The notes under the pieces are model-generated. The model had not been told where the DNA came from. It searched no databases and saw nothing but the letters and a program-made list of their open reading frames with translations. Below, piece after piece: positions 1 to 9,003 of a stretch of 64,000 nucleotides of DNA. Position numbers and translations under genes: made by a program. The DNA is from an uncultured Oscillospiraceae bacterium (lineage in GTDB: Bacteria > Bacillota > Clostridia > Oscillospirales > Ruminococcaceae), in contig UQDG01000006.1 in the NCBI GenBank assembly GCA_900539695.1, forward strand, positions 36,540 through 100,539, given 5' to 3'. Numbering within the stretch: position 1 is the first letter of the stretch; the number at the start of each line of letters is the position of its first letter.

Positions 1-70
1 GCAGCAACTCCCGCACGCGCTTACCCTGATAGCAGGCATCCAGCAGATCCTTTATGTTTTGGATTGTCAT
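1..70 (-). CDS. N-terminus of an unidentified protein, cut by the window edge
   Basis: Reading leftwards from an ATG at 70, 23 codons are open (MTIQNIKDLLDACYQGKRVR and three more residues) before the window ends. AGGAGA sits four bases before the ATG, and a near-consensus promoter lies further upstream, so this is a real gene start. The visible part looks like a short amphipathic helix, as at the start of many small winged-helix (MarR-like) regulators, but this is too little to assign a family. The palindrome over the probable transcription start would fit an autoregulated repressor. Confidence 0.6.
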   Translation of the reverse strand, partial: MTIQNIKDLLDACYQGKRVRELL

Positions 71-92
71 GGTTTCTCCTTTTTATTGCTTT

Positions 93-138
93 TGATAATT
101 ATCATAAGCAATTATATCAGAAATCCCGTAAATGTCAA
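93..138 (-). promoter_or_regulatory. Promoter with palindromic operator for the leftward gene at 1-70
   Basis: On the minus strand TTGACA (138-133) and TATAAT (116-111) are separated by 16 bases. Immediately downstream, at 93-104, lies the perfect 12-base palindrome TGATAATTATCA, covering the expected transcription start. The position is typical of a repressor operator. The sequence resembles half of a Fur/DtxR-type box, but no metal regulator is visible here, so the binding protein is unknown. Confidence 0.7.
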
Positions 139-188
139 CTATTTTGCATATATTTTTCAGTCTCTGTGCAAAATAGTATTTCTCCATA

Positions 189-223
189 GAAAAACCGGTT
201 GTCAGAATTCTCTGACAACCGGT
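189..223 (-). terminator. Intrinsic terminator, 13-bp stem
   Basis: The arms 194-206 and 211-223 are perfectly complementary (13 bp, loop ATTC). Read on the minus strand the stem is followed by a run of T, so it ends leftward transcription coming from the region around 264-392 or beyond. It also insulates the gene at the left edge. Confidence 0.75.
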
Positions 224-263
224 AAGCTATGTAAATAACAGCTTTTCCCAAAAAAGGCAGTGC

Positions 264-392
264 TCACAGCAGCATGGCAATAAACAGCGCGCCCTGTGTA
301 ACGGTGTTGATAAGCCGGGCCGTCCAGTTGGCCTTGAGAGAGTTATCAAACTTAACCGCGTGATTGACGCTATTACGCGTATTGTTTGATTT
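264..392 (-). pseudogene. Possible 3' remnant of a membrane-protein gene
   Basis: A 42-codon minus-strand frame runs from a stop at 393-395 to a TGA at 264-266 and has no ATG, GTG or TTG with a ribosome binding site. Its last 20 residues (TARLINTVTQGALFIAMLL) look like the end of a membrane helix. It lies just upstream of a good leftward terminator, as the tail of a gene would. It could be chance open frame; the rest of 71-514 holds only the two terminators and the promoter described separately. Confidence 0.2.
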
Positions 393-459
393 TTATTGAA
401 TTCACATCAAAATGTGCAGGGAAAGTGTACCCTTACGCCCGGATAGAACAGAGAAAACA

Positions 460-504
460 TATAAAGAGCCCGGAGGGCCTTACCAAATCGGTAAGGTACG
501 GGCT
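460..504 (-). terminator. Terminator of the DUF6514 gene
   Basis: Nested inverted repeats AGCCCG/CGGGCT (467-472, 499-504) and CCTTACC/GGTAAGG (478-484, 490-496) form a hairpin just downstream of the stop of the 515-745 gene. On the minus strand it is followed by CTTTATA. Confidence 0.6.
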
Positions 505-514
505 GCCTTCGCTC

Positions 515-745
515 TCAAATCAGCGCATCCTCTATGATATCCATCAGGTGGACCGGCTCCAGCTGGCCGGCGGTACATCGCGCCGCCAGATTCTCTACAA
601 AAACAGGGTCGGTAGAGACATCCGAGACCTTGCACACCACCTGCCAGTGCCCGGCCGCTTCTCTCTGCGCCGCAATGCCGAAAGACCGATACCGCCCCAG
701 ATAAGGAGAGGACAGTTCTTCCGATACAGAGATATAGCGGTACAT
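515..745 (-). CDS. DUF6514-like small conserved protein
   Basis: The 76-residue product has the pattern of the DUF6514 family of Clostridia: an aromatic GRYRSFGI strand, a central VCKVSDVSTDP segment, a VENL helix and a C-terminal LEPVHLMDIIEDAL helix. The function is unknown; members are small, soluble, single-domain proteins. The start is supported by GGGAGGGGGG seven bases upstream of the ATG. It stands alone, with its own terminator, and no neighbour suggests a role. Family assignment is from remembered residue pattern only. Confidence 0.7.
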   Translation of the reverse strand: MYRYISVSEELSSPYLGRYRSFGIAAQREAAGHWQVVCKVSDVSTDPVFVENLAARCTAGQLEPVHLMDIIEDALI

Positions 746-849
746 CCTATCGCCCCCCTCCCGTGTGCCGCATCGTTCTTAAACCGCATCGGTTATGGTG
801 GGAAGTATAACATCCGTTTTATTACAGCTTTCTCACCCGTTTATACGGC

Positions 850-861
850 GTAAGCGCTTAC
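850..861. promoter_or_regulatory. 12-base perfect palindrome resembling a CcpA/LacI-type operator
   Basis: GTAAGCGCTTAC is a perfect palindrome with the central CG typical of catabolite-responsive elements (core TGTAAGCGCTTACA). It lies about 100 bases upstream of the leftward DUF6514 gene. The rest of 746-949 shows no gene. Confidence 0.35.
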
Positions 862-949
862 TATCCCGCCTTCGACACGCTGTGACAGGATTTCACGATA
901 GAAAGCAATATTTATGTCTTTTTACTCTCCCCGGGTGAAAGTTCCCGCA

Positions 950-984
950 AAAAACCGCGCCGCGATACGATCTCGCGGCGCGGT
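950..984 (-). terminator. Strong intrinsic terminator of the ferredoxin gene
   Basis: A 12-bp perfect GC-rich stem (954-965 with 973-984) and a 7-base loop are followed on the minus strand by six T. It lies 45 bases past the stop of the 4Fe-4S protein gene. Confidence 0.85.
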
Positions 985-1028
985 ATTCTTATTTTATCGC
1001 AATGATTTTGTCCTGTTAAGCGGCAGGC

Positions 1029-1751
1029 TCAGTCCAGAATACGGCCATCGGTGGAGATGGTCACCACCTGCCAGGGCAGGAACTTGCCGCTGGCCTGCAG
1101 GGCACGCTTGGCGGCGTTTTCCAGGCCGCCGCAGCAGGGCACTTCCATCCGCACAACGGTCACTTCTTTGATGTCGTTGTCGCGGATGATGCGGGTCAGC
1201 TTTTCGCTGTAATCCACATCGTCCAGCTTGGGGCAGCCCACCAGCGTAATGTGCCCGCGGATGAACTTCTGGTGGAAGGCCGCGTAGGCGTAGGCCGTGC
1301 AATCGGCGGCGATCAGCAGCTTGGCACCGTCAAAGTAGGGGGCGTTGGTGGGCACCAGTTTGATCTGCACCGGCCACTGGCGCAGCTGGCTGGGGGCCGT
1401 TTCCGGCGCAGCGGCGGCGGTTTCGGCATCGGGGTGCAGGGCCTTGGCCATACTGCCGGGGCAGCCGCCGAAGGTGCGGGGCGCACTGCCGGGGCAGGCG
1501 TGGGCCGCTTTATGCTGCTTGGCAGCCTGCACGGCGGCCTCGTTGTAGGGCACGGCCTCGCGCTCCACAAAAGTGATGGCCCCGGTGGGGCAGTGGGGCA
1601 GGCAGTCGCCAAAGCCGTCGCAGTAATCGTCCCGCATCAGATGGGCTTTGCCGTTGACCATGGCAATGGCGCCCTCATGGCAAGCGTTGGCGCAGGCGCC
1701 GCAGCCGTTGCACTTGGCCTCATCAATTTCAACAATTCTTCGTTTCATCAT
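1029..1751 (-). CDS. 4Fe-4S ferredoxin-type protein with extra cysteine motifs
   Basis: The 240-residue cytoplasmic protein begins with a ferredoxin module: CNGCGACANACHEG (residues 14-27) is a full CxxCxxCxxxC cluster site and CDGFGDCLPHCPTG (about 44-57) supplies a second, less canonical one. A linker rich in Ala and Pro with further Cys (HACPGSAP, GGCPGS) leads to a C-terminal domain with CPKLDD and VPCCGGLE. It probably carries electrons for an anaerobic redox process. In related Clostridia such proteins sit beside a Crp/Fnr-like regulator and hydroxylamine reductase Hcp; the regulator is present here, divergent, but hcp is not in view. AGGAGA precedes two adjacent ATGs (1751, 1748). Confidence 0.8.
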   Translation of the reverse strand: MMKRRIVEIDEAKCNGCGACANACHEGAIAMVNGKAHLMRDDYCDGFGDCLPHCPTGAITFVEREAVPYNEAAVQAAKQHKAAHACPGSAPRTFGGCPGSMAKALHPDAETAAAAPETAPSQLRQWPVQIKLVPTNAPYFDGAKLLIAADCTAYAYAAFHQKFIRGHITLVGCPKLDDVDYSEKLTRIIRDNDIKEVTVVRMEVPCCGGLENAAKRALQASGKFLPWQVVTISTDGRILD

Positions 1752-1922
1752 GGTTCTCCTTGCATTTTGCTCCTGAGTTTGTTATAAAATATAGGTAAGA
1801 ACATATAGGGGCGAGAAAATAGGGGCGCGAAAAGCCTCCCTCTCAGAGGGGGCCATTCCATCCATCGGCCCGCAAAGTGTTCCACATTGCTACCAGTATA
1901 CTACATCATCTCGTCTTCGTCT

Positions 1923-1936
1923 GTTGTTATGACAAC
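1923..1936. promoter_or_regulatory. Crp/Fnr-type inverted repeat in the divergent promoter region
   Basis: GTTGT-TATG-ACAAC has the half-site symmetry of Crp/Fnr-family operators. It lies 16 bases before the start codon of the regulator and in the region shared with the divergent ferredoxin gene, so it could serve autoregulation. A candidate site only. Confidence 0.35.
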
Positions 1937-1952
1937 GCAGGAGTGCCAAACT

Positions 1953-2615
1953 ATGGAAAATTCCGCTTATCTTGCCCTGCCGCTGTTTGCGGGGCTTGCA
2001 GCCGGGGACATCCCCGCGGCGCTGGCCGCGCTGGATGCCCTCTGCCGCCCCTTTGCCAAGGGGGAGACCCTGTTGGAGGCCGGGCAGCGCGGTGCGCCGA
2101 TGGGCGTGGTGCTGGCGGGCCGGGTGCTTATCGAGCATCTCGACCTGTGGGGCAACCGCACGCTGCTGGGCCGCGCCGCCGAGGGCGAGCTTTTTGCCGA
2201 GACTTACGCCTTTCTGCCCGACCAGCCGATGCTAGTCAGCGTAGTGGCGGCGGAGCGGGGCGAGGCACTGTTTTTGGACCCCGGCAAGCTGATGGCCCCC
2301 GGGTGCGAACCCTGGCGCTGGCAGATGATGCAAAACCTTTTGCACATTTTGGCGGGCAAAAATTTGAATCTGGCCCGCCGCAGCCTGTACACTGCACCCA
2401 AGACCATCCGGGAGCGGGTGACGGCCTACTTTTCCACGCTGGCCGTGCAGAAGGGCAGCTTGGAGTTTGAGCTGCCCTTTGACCGCCAGCAGCTGGCCGA
2501 CCATCTGGGCGTCGACCGCAGTGCGCTGTCCAGCACGCTTTCCGCCATGCAGCGCGACGGCCTGCTGACCATCGACCGCCGCCGCGTCTGCCTGAAAAAG
2601 GCGGAAGGGCTGTAA
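1953..2615 (+). CDS. Crp/Fnr family transcriptional regulator
   Basis: The 220-residue protein has an N-terminal cyclic-nucleotide-binding-like beta barrel (about residues 20-115: FAKGETLLEAG, GVVLAGRVLIEHLDLWG) and a C-terminal winged helix (about 145-215: RQQLADHLGVDRSALSSTLSAMQRDGLL). It lacks an FNR-type N-terminal cysteine cluster, so its signal is unclear. The start at 1953 is preferred over upstream in-frame starts because GGAG lies nine bases before it and homologues begin near LALPLFAGL. Divergent from the ferredoxin gene, it resembles regulators of nitrosative or redox stress genes in Clostridia (HcpR-like); that role is inferred from context. Confidence 0.85.
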   Translation: MENSAYLALPLFAGLAAGDIPAALAALDALCRPFAKGETLLEAGQRGAPMGVVLAGRVLIEHLDLWGNRTLLGRAAEGELFAETYAFLPDQPMLVSVVAAERGEALFLDPGKLMAPGCEPWRWQMMQNLLHILAGKNLNLARRSLYTAPKTIRERVTAYFSTLAVQKGSLEFELPFDRQQLADHLGVDRSALSSTLSAMQRDGLLTIDRRRVCLKKAEGL

Positions 2616-2655
2616 GGGATATGTATCATTTCCTGTTGCCGGATAGAGTGAGAAA

Positions 2656-3225
2656 TGAGACATGAGAATTATACGTATCTATGTAGTTAATATGTCTCAG
2701 ATGAAATAAAGTGAGACATATTGCCCCTAGAGAAAATACAGTACAATTTTCATCTTACGGTAAGGGCGCACATTGTGCGTCCGCCCACCGTGCAGCCCTG
2801 CAAGCGCCCCTACAAAACGTGTACTACCCTTTAGGGCCGGGAAGTGTTTTTCTAGTTTTCAAGATATACCCTTATCTTGAAAACTAGAAAAACACCTCCC
2901 GTGCGCATCCCATTTTCTCAAAAGCGAAATTTCAAAAGCTGGATAGCTAATAGAGTGAAATTTTGAGATTTTGAGAATAAGTCGATACAACGTGTTTTTA
3001 TTAGTTATAGAATAAGACGTGTGAGGCGTAAGTGAAATAATAGATAGTTTAAACGAACCATTTTCTCAATATTTCATTATTTCACTTTCTCACCTGTCTC
3101 AACTTTGAAATTTTGAGACATATCTATTTATAATAAATATCGTATCAACGTATTAAATCAACATGTCTCATTTCTCAAATCTCTACCCGTGTAGGTTTTG
3201 AGACAAGTTGAAACAGATTGAGACG
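2656..3225. repeat. Intergenic region with eight TGAGAC/GTCTCA motifs and small hairpins
   Basis: This AT-rich stretch has no plausible gene. TGAGAC or its complement begins at 2656, 2694, 2712, 3096, 3114, 3165, 3199 and 3219; TGAGA/TCTCA occurs still more often. Neighbouring copies pair: ATGTCTCA (2692-2699) with TGAGACAT (2712-2719), TGTCTCAA (3095-3102) with TTGAGACA (3113-3120), and separately GTGAAATAAT (3032-3041) with ATTATTTCAC (3076-3085). The base composition differs sharply from the surrounding GC-rich genes. The role is unknown. Confidence 0.6.
2844..2895. repeat. Perfect 23-bp inverted repeat
   Basis: Arms 2844-2866 and 2873-2895 are exactly complementary over 23 bases around a 6-base loop. 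There is no T-run directly after either arm and no adjacent coding stop, so it is not a usual terminator. It sits inside the TGAGAC-rich region. Confidence 0.85.
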
Positions 3226-3230
3226 CAATA

Positions 3231-3270
3231 AAAGCAAAGGCTCCCCATTTCTCGTGGGGAGCCTGTTTTT
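3231..3270 (-). terminator. Bidirectional terminator
   Basis: AGGCTCCCC (3238-3246) and GGGGAGCCT (3256-3264) form a 9-bp stem with T-rich flanks on both strands. It closes the leftward dehydratase operon. Confidence 0.75.
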
Positions 3271-3279
3271 ATCTGCTAT

Positions 3280-3354
3280 GCAGGGGCGAGCATTGCTCGC
3301 CCGTGGACGTTTGCGTTACCGCACGGTTTGCGGGCGACCAATGGTCGCCCCTGC
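3280..3354. repeat. 75-bp inverted-repeat element with GCAGGGGCGA ends
   Basis: The two ends are near-identical in inverted orientation (GCAGGGGCGAGCATTGCTCG against GCAGGGGCGACCATTGGTCG). A related short palindrome (GGGCGCACATTGTGCGTCC) is at 2764-2782. Both look like members of a dispersed intergenic repeat family. Confidence 0.55.
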
Positions 3355-3370
3355 AAAAGCGGCTGCCGTT

Positions 3371-4693
<1,323 letters not shown>

Positions 4694-4700
4694 ACTTGCC

Positions 4701-7631
4701 TCAATCTTTGTGGTCTTCTTTGCGTTCTTCCAGTGCGGCAAACAGGCTGCGCAGACGGATATTCACCGCGCCCAGGTTGGTGATTTCGTCAATTTTCAAC
4801 TGGGTGTACAGCTTGCCGCCCGCCTGCAGGATCTCGCGGGTCTCATCGGTGGTAACGGCGTCCAGACCGCAGCCGAAGGACACCAGCTGCACCAGGTCCA
4901 TATCGGGCTGCTCTGTGCAGTATCTGGCGGCAGCGTACAGGCGGCTGTGGTAGGTCCACTGGTTCAGCACCGAGGTCTGGAACTTCTGCTCGTAGCAGCT
5001 GACCGAATCCTCGGACACAACGGCCGCGCCCTGGCGGATGATGAGCTGGTTGATGCCGTGGTTGATCTCCGGGTCCACATGGTAGGGGCGGCCCGCCAGC
5101 ACGATAATGTGGCGGCCCTCCTTACGGGCGGTGGCGATGATTTCCGCACCCTTGTCCCGCAGCTGCTGCATGTGGCGGTGGTACTCGTCATAGGCGGCAT
5201 CGATGGCGGCATGCACATCCCTTTTGTTCAGGCCGGGGAAGTACTTGTCCAGCGCCTGGGCAAACTTGCCGTAAAAGTCCTTGCGGCGCTCCAGGTTGAA
5301 GTAATCGTAGATCAGCCGGGTCCTGGTCAGCTCGGGGCAGTTGCCCTCCAGCACCTCGGGGTAGTAGGCGACCACCGGGCAATTATAGTGGTTGTCGCCC
5401 AGGTGTTCGTCCAGGTTGTAGCTCATGCAGGGGTAGAACACCGCATCGACGCCCTGCTCGCACAGCCACCTGATATGGCCGTGGCTCAGCTTGGCGGGGA
5501 AGCAGGCCGTGTCGCTGGGGATGGTAGCCTGGCCGCTCTGGTACAGCTTGCGGTTGGAGAAGGGGCTGACCGTGACCTTAAAGCCCAGCCTGGTGAACAG
5601 CGTATGCCAGAAGGGCAGCAGCTCGTACATATTCAGGCACAGCGGGATGCCGATATTGCCGCGCGGGGAAGCCGGAGCCGGGGCATTGCGGTACTCCTCG
5701 ATGAGCTTGAGCTTGTAGGCGTAGAGGTCCAGATCCTCGTTGTTGGCCTTGCCGGTCACCGGCTTATCGCAGCGGTTGCCGGAGATAAAGCGCTTGCCAT
5801 CGGCAAAAACGTTCACGGTCAGCTGGCAATGGTTGCCGCAGCCGCCGCACTGCACGGTGTTGACTTTCTGGCTGAAACTGCGCAGTTCTTCCTCGGTCAG
5901 CACCGTGCTGCGGGCGTTCTCGCCCGCGCGGGCCTTGCCGTACAGCGCAGCGCCGTAAGCACCCATCAGGCCGGCAATGTCGGGGCGGATGACGTTGACG
6001 CCCATCTCTTTTTCAAAGGCGCGGAGGACGGCCTCATTATAGAAAGTACCGCCCTGCACGACGATGTTGCGGCCCAGCTCCTCGGGGCTGGAAGCGCGGA
6101 TGACCTTGTACAGCGCGTTCTTGACCACCGAGATGGACAGACCGGCGCTGATGTTTTCGATCGATGCACCGTCCTTCTGTGCCTGCTTGACCGAGGAGTT
6201 CATGAACACGGTGCAGCGGCTGCCCAGGTCGACGGGCTTGTCGGCAAACAGGCCCAGGGCGGCGAATTTTTTCACGTCGTAGCCCAAAGCCTGGGCGAAG
6301 GTCTGCAAGAAGCTGCCGCAGCCGGAGGAGCAGGCCTCGTTCAGGAAGATGTTGCTGATAGCGCCATCCTCGATTTTAAAGCACTTCATATCCTGGCCGC
6401 CGATGTCGATGATGAAGTCCACGTCCGGCAAAAAGTGCTTGGCTGCAGTAAAGTGGGCCACGGTCTCAACAAGGCCGCGGTCACAGTGGAAGGCGTTTTT
6501 GACCAGTTCCTCGCCGTAGCCGGTGGTGGTCACGCTGGCCACCTGCAGGCCGGGATGGTCCTGGTACAGTTTCAGCAGCGTTTCCTTGACCAGCGGGATG
6601 GGGTTGCCCAGGTTGGGGCGGTAGCTCTCAAACAGGATGTTGGCGTTTTGGTCGATGACCACCAGCTTGATGGTGGTGGAGCCGGAGTCGATGCCGATAT
6701 GCACCGGCCCGCAATCTGCGCCGAAGGGCAGGCAGGGGACAGCGGCCTTCATGTGGCGGGCGTGGAACTCCTCGTACTCCTGCTTATCGGCAAACAGCGG
6801 CGGCAGGCTCACGTAGGTGGCCGTGGCGCTGTAATTGTCCAACCGCTGGGCAACCTCGTGCAGGTCCAGCACCTCATCGGCGTAGAAGGCCGCGCCCATG
6901 GCCACAAAAAGCAGGCTGTTCTCCGGCAGGGTGCCGGTAACGCCCAGGGTCTTGTCAAAGCTCCGGCGCAGCGTTTTGGAGAAGGTCAGCGGCCCGCCCA
7001 GGTACAGGATGTTGCCCTGAATGGGGCGGCCCTGGGCCAGGCCCGCGATGGTCTGGTTGACCACCGCCTGATAGATGGACGCCGCGATGTCACCGGCCTG
7101 TGCGCCCTGGTTGATCAACGGCTGGATGTCGCTTTTGGCAAACACGCCGCAGCGGCTGGCGATGGTGTAGGTGCGGGTAGCCTGCTGGGCCGCCCGGTCC
7201 ATCTCGTCCGCGCCCATCTTCAGCAGGGTGGCCATCTGGTCGATGAAAGCACCCGTGCCGCCGGCGCAGCTGCCGTTCATGCGGACCTCGGTGCCGTTCG
7301 TCAGGAACAGGATCTTGGCATCCTCGCCGCCCAGCTCAATGATGCAGTCGGTGCCGGGCACCAGACGGTTGGCGGCCACGCGGGTCGCGAAGACCTCCTG
7401 CACAAAGGGGACCTTGCAGCTGTCCGCCAGGCCCATACCGGCCGAGCCGGAGATCGCCAGGTAGGCTTTGCCATCGGGCAGATATTCGGCGGCCACTTTT
7501 TCCAGCAGCGCCCTGCCTTTTTCCAAAATATGGCTGAAATGACGTTCATATGTAGAAAACGCGATCTCTCCGGCGTCGTTCAGCACAACACACTTAATCG
7601 TGGTGGAACCAATGTCCAGACCAACTCTCAT
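4701..7631 (-). CDS. Large acyl-CoA dehydratase activase (two BadF/BcrA-type ATPase domains)
   Basis: The 976-residue protein has two ASKHA ATPase domains, each opening with a phosphate loop (VGLDIGSTTIKCVV near residue 2; IGIDSGSTTIKLVV near residue 310), followed by a C-terminal DUF2229-type region. Cys motifs NGSCAGGTGAF and EACSSGCGSF match those that hold the bridging 4Fe-4S cluster in HgdC-like activators, and CGGCGNHC is an additional metal motif. It would drive low-potential electrons into the partner encoded just downstream. The start at 7631 has AGGAGG ten bases upstream; the longer frame to 7715 has no such site. Confidence 0.88.
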   Translation of the reverse strand: MRVGLDIGSTTIKCVVLNDAGEIAFSTYERHFSHILEKGRALLEKVAAEYLPDGKAYLAISGSAGMGLADSCKVPFVQEVFATRVAANRLVPGTDCIIELGGEDAKILFLTNGTEVRMNGSCAGGTGAFIDQMATLLKMGADEMDRAAQQATRTYTIASRCGVFAKSDIQPLINQGAQAGDIAASIYQAVVNQTIAGLAQGRPIQGNILYLGGPLTFSKTLRRSFDKTLGVTGTLPENSLLFVAMGAAFYADEVLDLHEVAQRLDNYSATATYVSLPPLFADKQEYEEFHARHMKAAVPCLPFGADCGPVHIGIDSGSTTIKLVVIDQNANILFESYRPNLGNPIPLVKETLLKLYQDHPGLQVASVTTTGYGEELVKNAFHCDRGLVETVAHFTAAKHFLPDVDFIIDIGGQDMKCFKIEDGAISNIFLNEACSSGCGSFLQTFAQALGYDVKKFAALGLFADKPVDLGSRCTVFMNSSVKQAQKDGASIENISAGLSISVVKNALYKVIRASSPEELGRNIVVQGGTFYNEAVLRAFEKEMGVNVIRPDIAGLMGAYGAALYGKARAGENARSTVLTEEELRSFSQKVNTVQCGGCGNHCQLTVNVFADGKRFISGNRCDKPVTGKANNEDLDLYAYKLKLIEEYRNAPAPASPRGNIGIPLCLNMYELLPFWHTLFTRLGFKVTVSPFSNRKLYQSGQATIPSDTACFPAKLSHGHIRWLCEQGVDAVFYPCMSYNLDEHLGDNHYNCPVVAYYPEVLEGNCPELTRTRLIYDYFNLERRKDFYGKFAQALDKYFPGLNKRDVHAAIDAAYDEYHRHMQQLRDKGAEIIATARKEGRHIIVLAGRPYHVDPEINHGINQLIIRQGAAVVSEDSVSCYEQKFQTSVLNQWTYHSRLYAAARYCTEQPDMDLVQLVSFGCGLDAVTTDETREILQAGGKLYTQLKIDEITNLGAVNIRLRSLFAALEERKEDHKD

Positions 7632-7723
7632 ACGGATTTGACCTCCTGCGGTGTAACCTGTGGGGAAAAGGGAATGGGCTGCCGGGCAGCAAAGCGCTGT
7701 ACCCAGCAGTACCATATTAAGTT

Positions 7724-7752
7724 ATTATACGATTTTTCGCCACGATTGGCAA
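7724..7752 (-). promoter_or_regulatory. Promoter of the activase-dehydratase operon
   Basis: On the minus strand TTGCCA (7752-7747), a 17-base spacer and TATAAT (7729-7724) lie about 95 bases before the start codon. Two direct copies of TTGTACCAAAAA at 7792-7803 and 7812-7823, 20 bases apart, sit upstream and could bind a regulator on one face of the DNA. Confidence 0.65.
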
Positions 7753-7887
7753 GGTTTCTATAATAATGTATATCCTGTCAAATTGCAAGCGTTGTACCAA
7801 AAACCGGCAAATTGTACCAAAAAAACACCAAAGCGGCGCAGGAATCTTCCTGCACCGCCCTGGTGTCAAAAGAAAAGAGGAGTATGG

Positions 7888-7980
7888 ATGAAAAAACTTG
7901 GGGTCACGTTCTCGTTCCGGGTCCCTGCTCCCTTCCTGAGAACATTTACAGTATACCCGGCGAATGTGAAAAGAAAATGA
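7888..7980 (+). CDS. Possible 30-codon small ORF
   Basis: GAGGAG is followed five bases later by an ATG opening a 30-codon frame (MKKLGVTFSFRVPAPFLRTF and ten more residues). It comes after a hairpin at 7826-7865. The frame has no recognised relatives, and an ATG four bases earlier opens a different 33-codon frame, so translation is uncertain. The rest of 7824-8178 holds a partial GC-rich repeat (about 8056-8092) and a TACAAT box at 8134-8139. Confidence 0.2.
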   Translation: MKKLGVTFSFRVPAPFLRTFTVYPANVKRK

Positions 7981-8178
7981 ACTGAATTTGAAGAAATATG
8001 AAAAATTGTGTGATAAGATTGTAACGGGTGCGGGGGCATTTACGTGGCTGCGACTTTGGCGGCCCCCTCTGCGAGGGAGGCTCTTTCCAACCGTGCAGCA
8101 ATTTTACGGATATACGAAACCCAAAAAATGTGGTACAATAATGGCAGCATCAAAATCCAGGCAAAGAGGTGCCGCATC

Positions 8179-8790
8179 ATGGCCAATCGCATCAATTATC
8201 AACTGGAAATGGAAAAGGTCCTGCGCCGGCTGGGGGATACCAAACCCACGCTGCTGCTGCATGCCTGCTGTGCGCCCTGCTCCAGCGCCACGCTGGAACG
8301 GCTGACCGAGCATTTCCGGCTTTCCATTTTATATTATAACCCCAACATCTACCCGCCCGCCGAATATCACCGCCGCGAGGCCGAGCTGGAGCGCTTTGTG
8401 GAGCAGGCGGGCTATCGCTACCCGGTCATCGAGCTGCCCTATGAACCCGACGAGTTCTACACCGCCGTCAAGGGCTTAGAGCAGGAGCCGGAGAAAGGCG
8501 GGCGCTGCACCGTCTGCTACCGCCTGCGGCTGGAGCAAACCGCCCGGTACGCCGCCGCCCATGGGTTCGAGTGGTTCTGCACCACACTGTCCATCTCGCC
8601 CATGAAAGACCCCATCCGCATCAACGCCCTGGGGCAGGAATTGGGCGAGAAATACAACGTGTGCTTTCTGCCCAGCGAGTTCCGCAAAAAGGACGGCTAC
8701 AAGCGCAGTCTGCAATTAAGTGCCGAGTACGGCCTCTACCGCCAGGACTACTGCGGCTGCGTCTTCAGCAAGCAGGAGCGGGGCGTGTAA
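8179..8790 (+). CDS. queH: Epoxyqueuosine reductase QueH
   Basis: QueH reduces epoxyqueuosine to queuosine in the wobble base of tRNAs, the last step of the pathway. The 203-residue protein shows the family's three cysteine sites: HACCAPCSSA near residue 30, GGRCTVCYRLRLEQTA near 110 and DYCGCVFSKQER at the C-terminus, which together hold an iron-sulfur cluster and catalytic cysteines. Length is usual for the family. The start at 8179 is chosen because AGAGGT lies just upstream and homologues begin here; the longer frame runs through a repeat. The queuosine-precursor transporter queT is elsewhere in the window, at 29544-30068. Confidence 0.93.
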   Translation: MANRINYQLEMEKVLRRLGDTKPTLLLHACCAPCSSATLERLTEHFRLSILYYNPNIYPPAEYHRREAELERFVEQAGYRYPVIELPYEPDEFYTAVKGLEQEPEKGGRCTVCYRLRLEQTARYAAAHGFEWFCTTLSISPMKDPIRINALGQELGEKYNVCFLPSEFRKKDGYKRSLQLSAEYGLYRQDYCGCVFSKQERGV

Positions 8791-8806
8791 GCCCCCCAAA
8801 AAAAGC

Positions 8807-8910
8807 CCCCCTTGTATAAAGGGTGACTCTCCGCAGTGCGGGGAGATGTCGCGAAGCGACAGAGGGGCCCGGGCCCGAAGGGCTGTCAGCGAAACTGACG
8901 GGGGGATCGT
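8807..8910. repeat. GC-rich intergenic repeat with nested palindromes
   Basis: The stretch contains GGGGAGATGTCGCGAAGCGA and following palindromic blocks that recur almost unchanged at 30243-30352, with shorter relatives at 1830-1860, 8056-8092, 23098-23212, 57459-57592 and about 61335-61362. All are intergenic and fold into GC-rich stems. They look like a REP-type family of this genome. Confidence 0.6.
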
Positions 8911-9003
8911 CTCGTCTGTGTGCCAAGTCGGTTTACAATTTCACACCCCGCATTTTCTGGGCGGTTCAGCCTGCCCGGAACGCCGGAGAACCAGGAGTTT
9001 TGT

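Noticed and set aside
2656..3225. A CRISPR array
   Set aside because: Motifs are only six to eight bases, irregularly spaced and in both orientations; there are no uniform repeats, spacers or cas genes.
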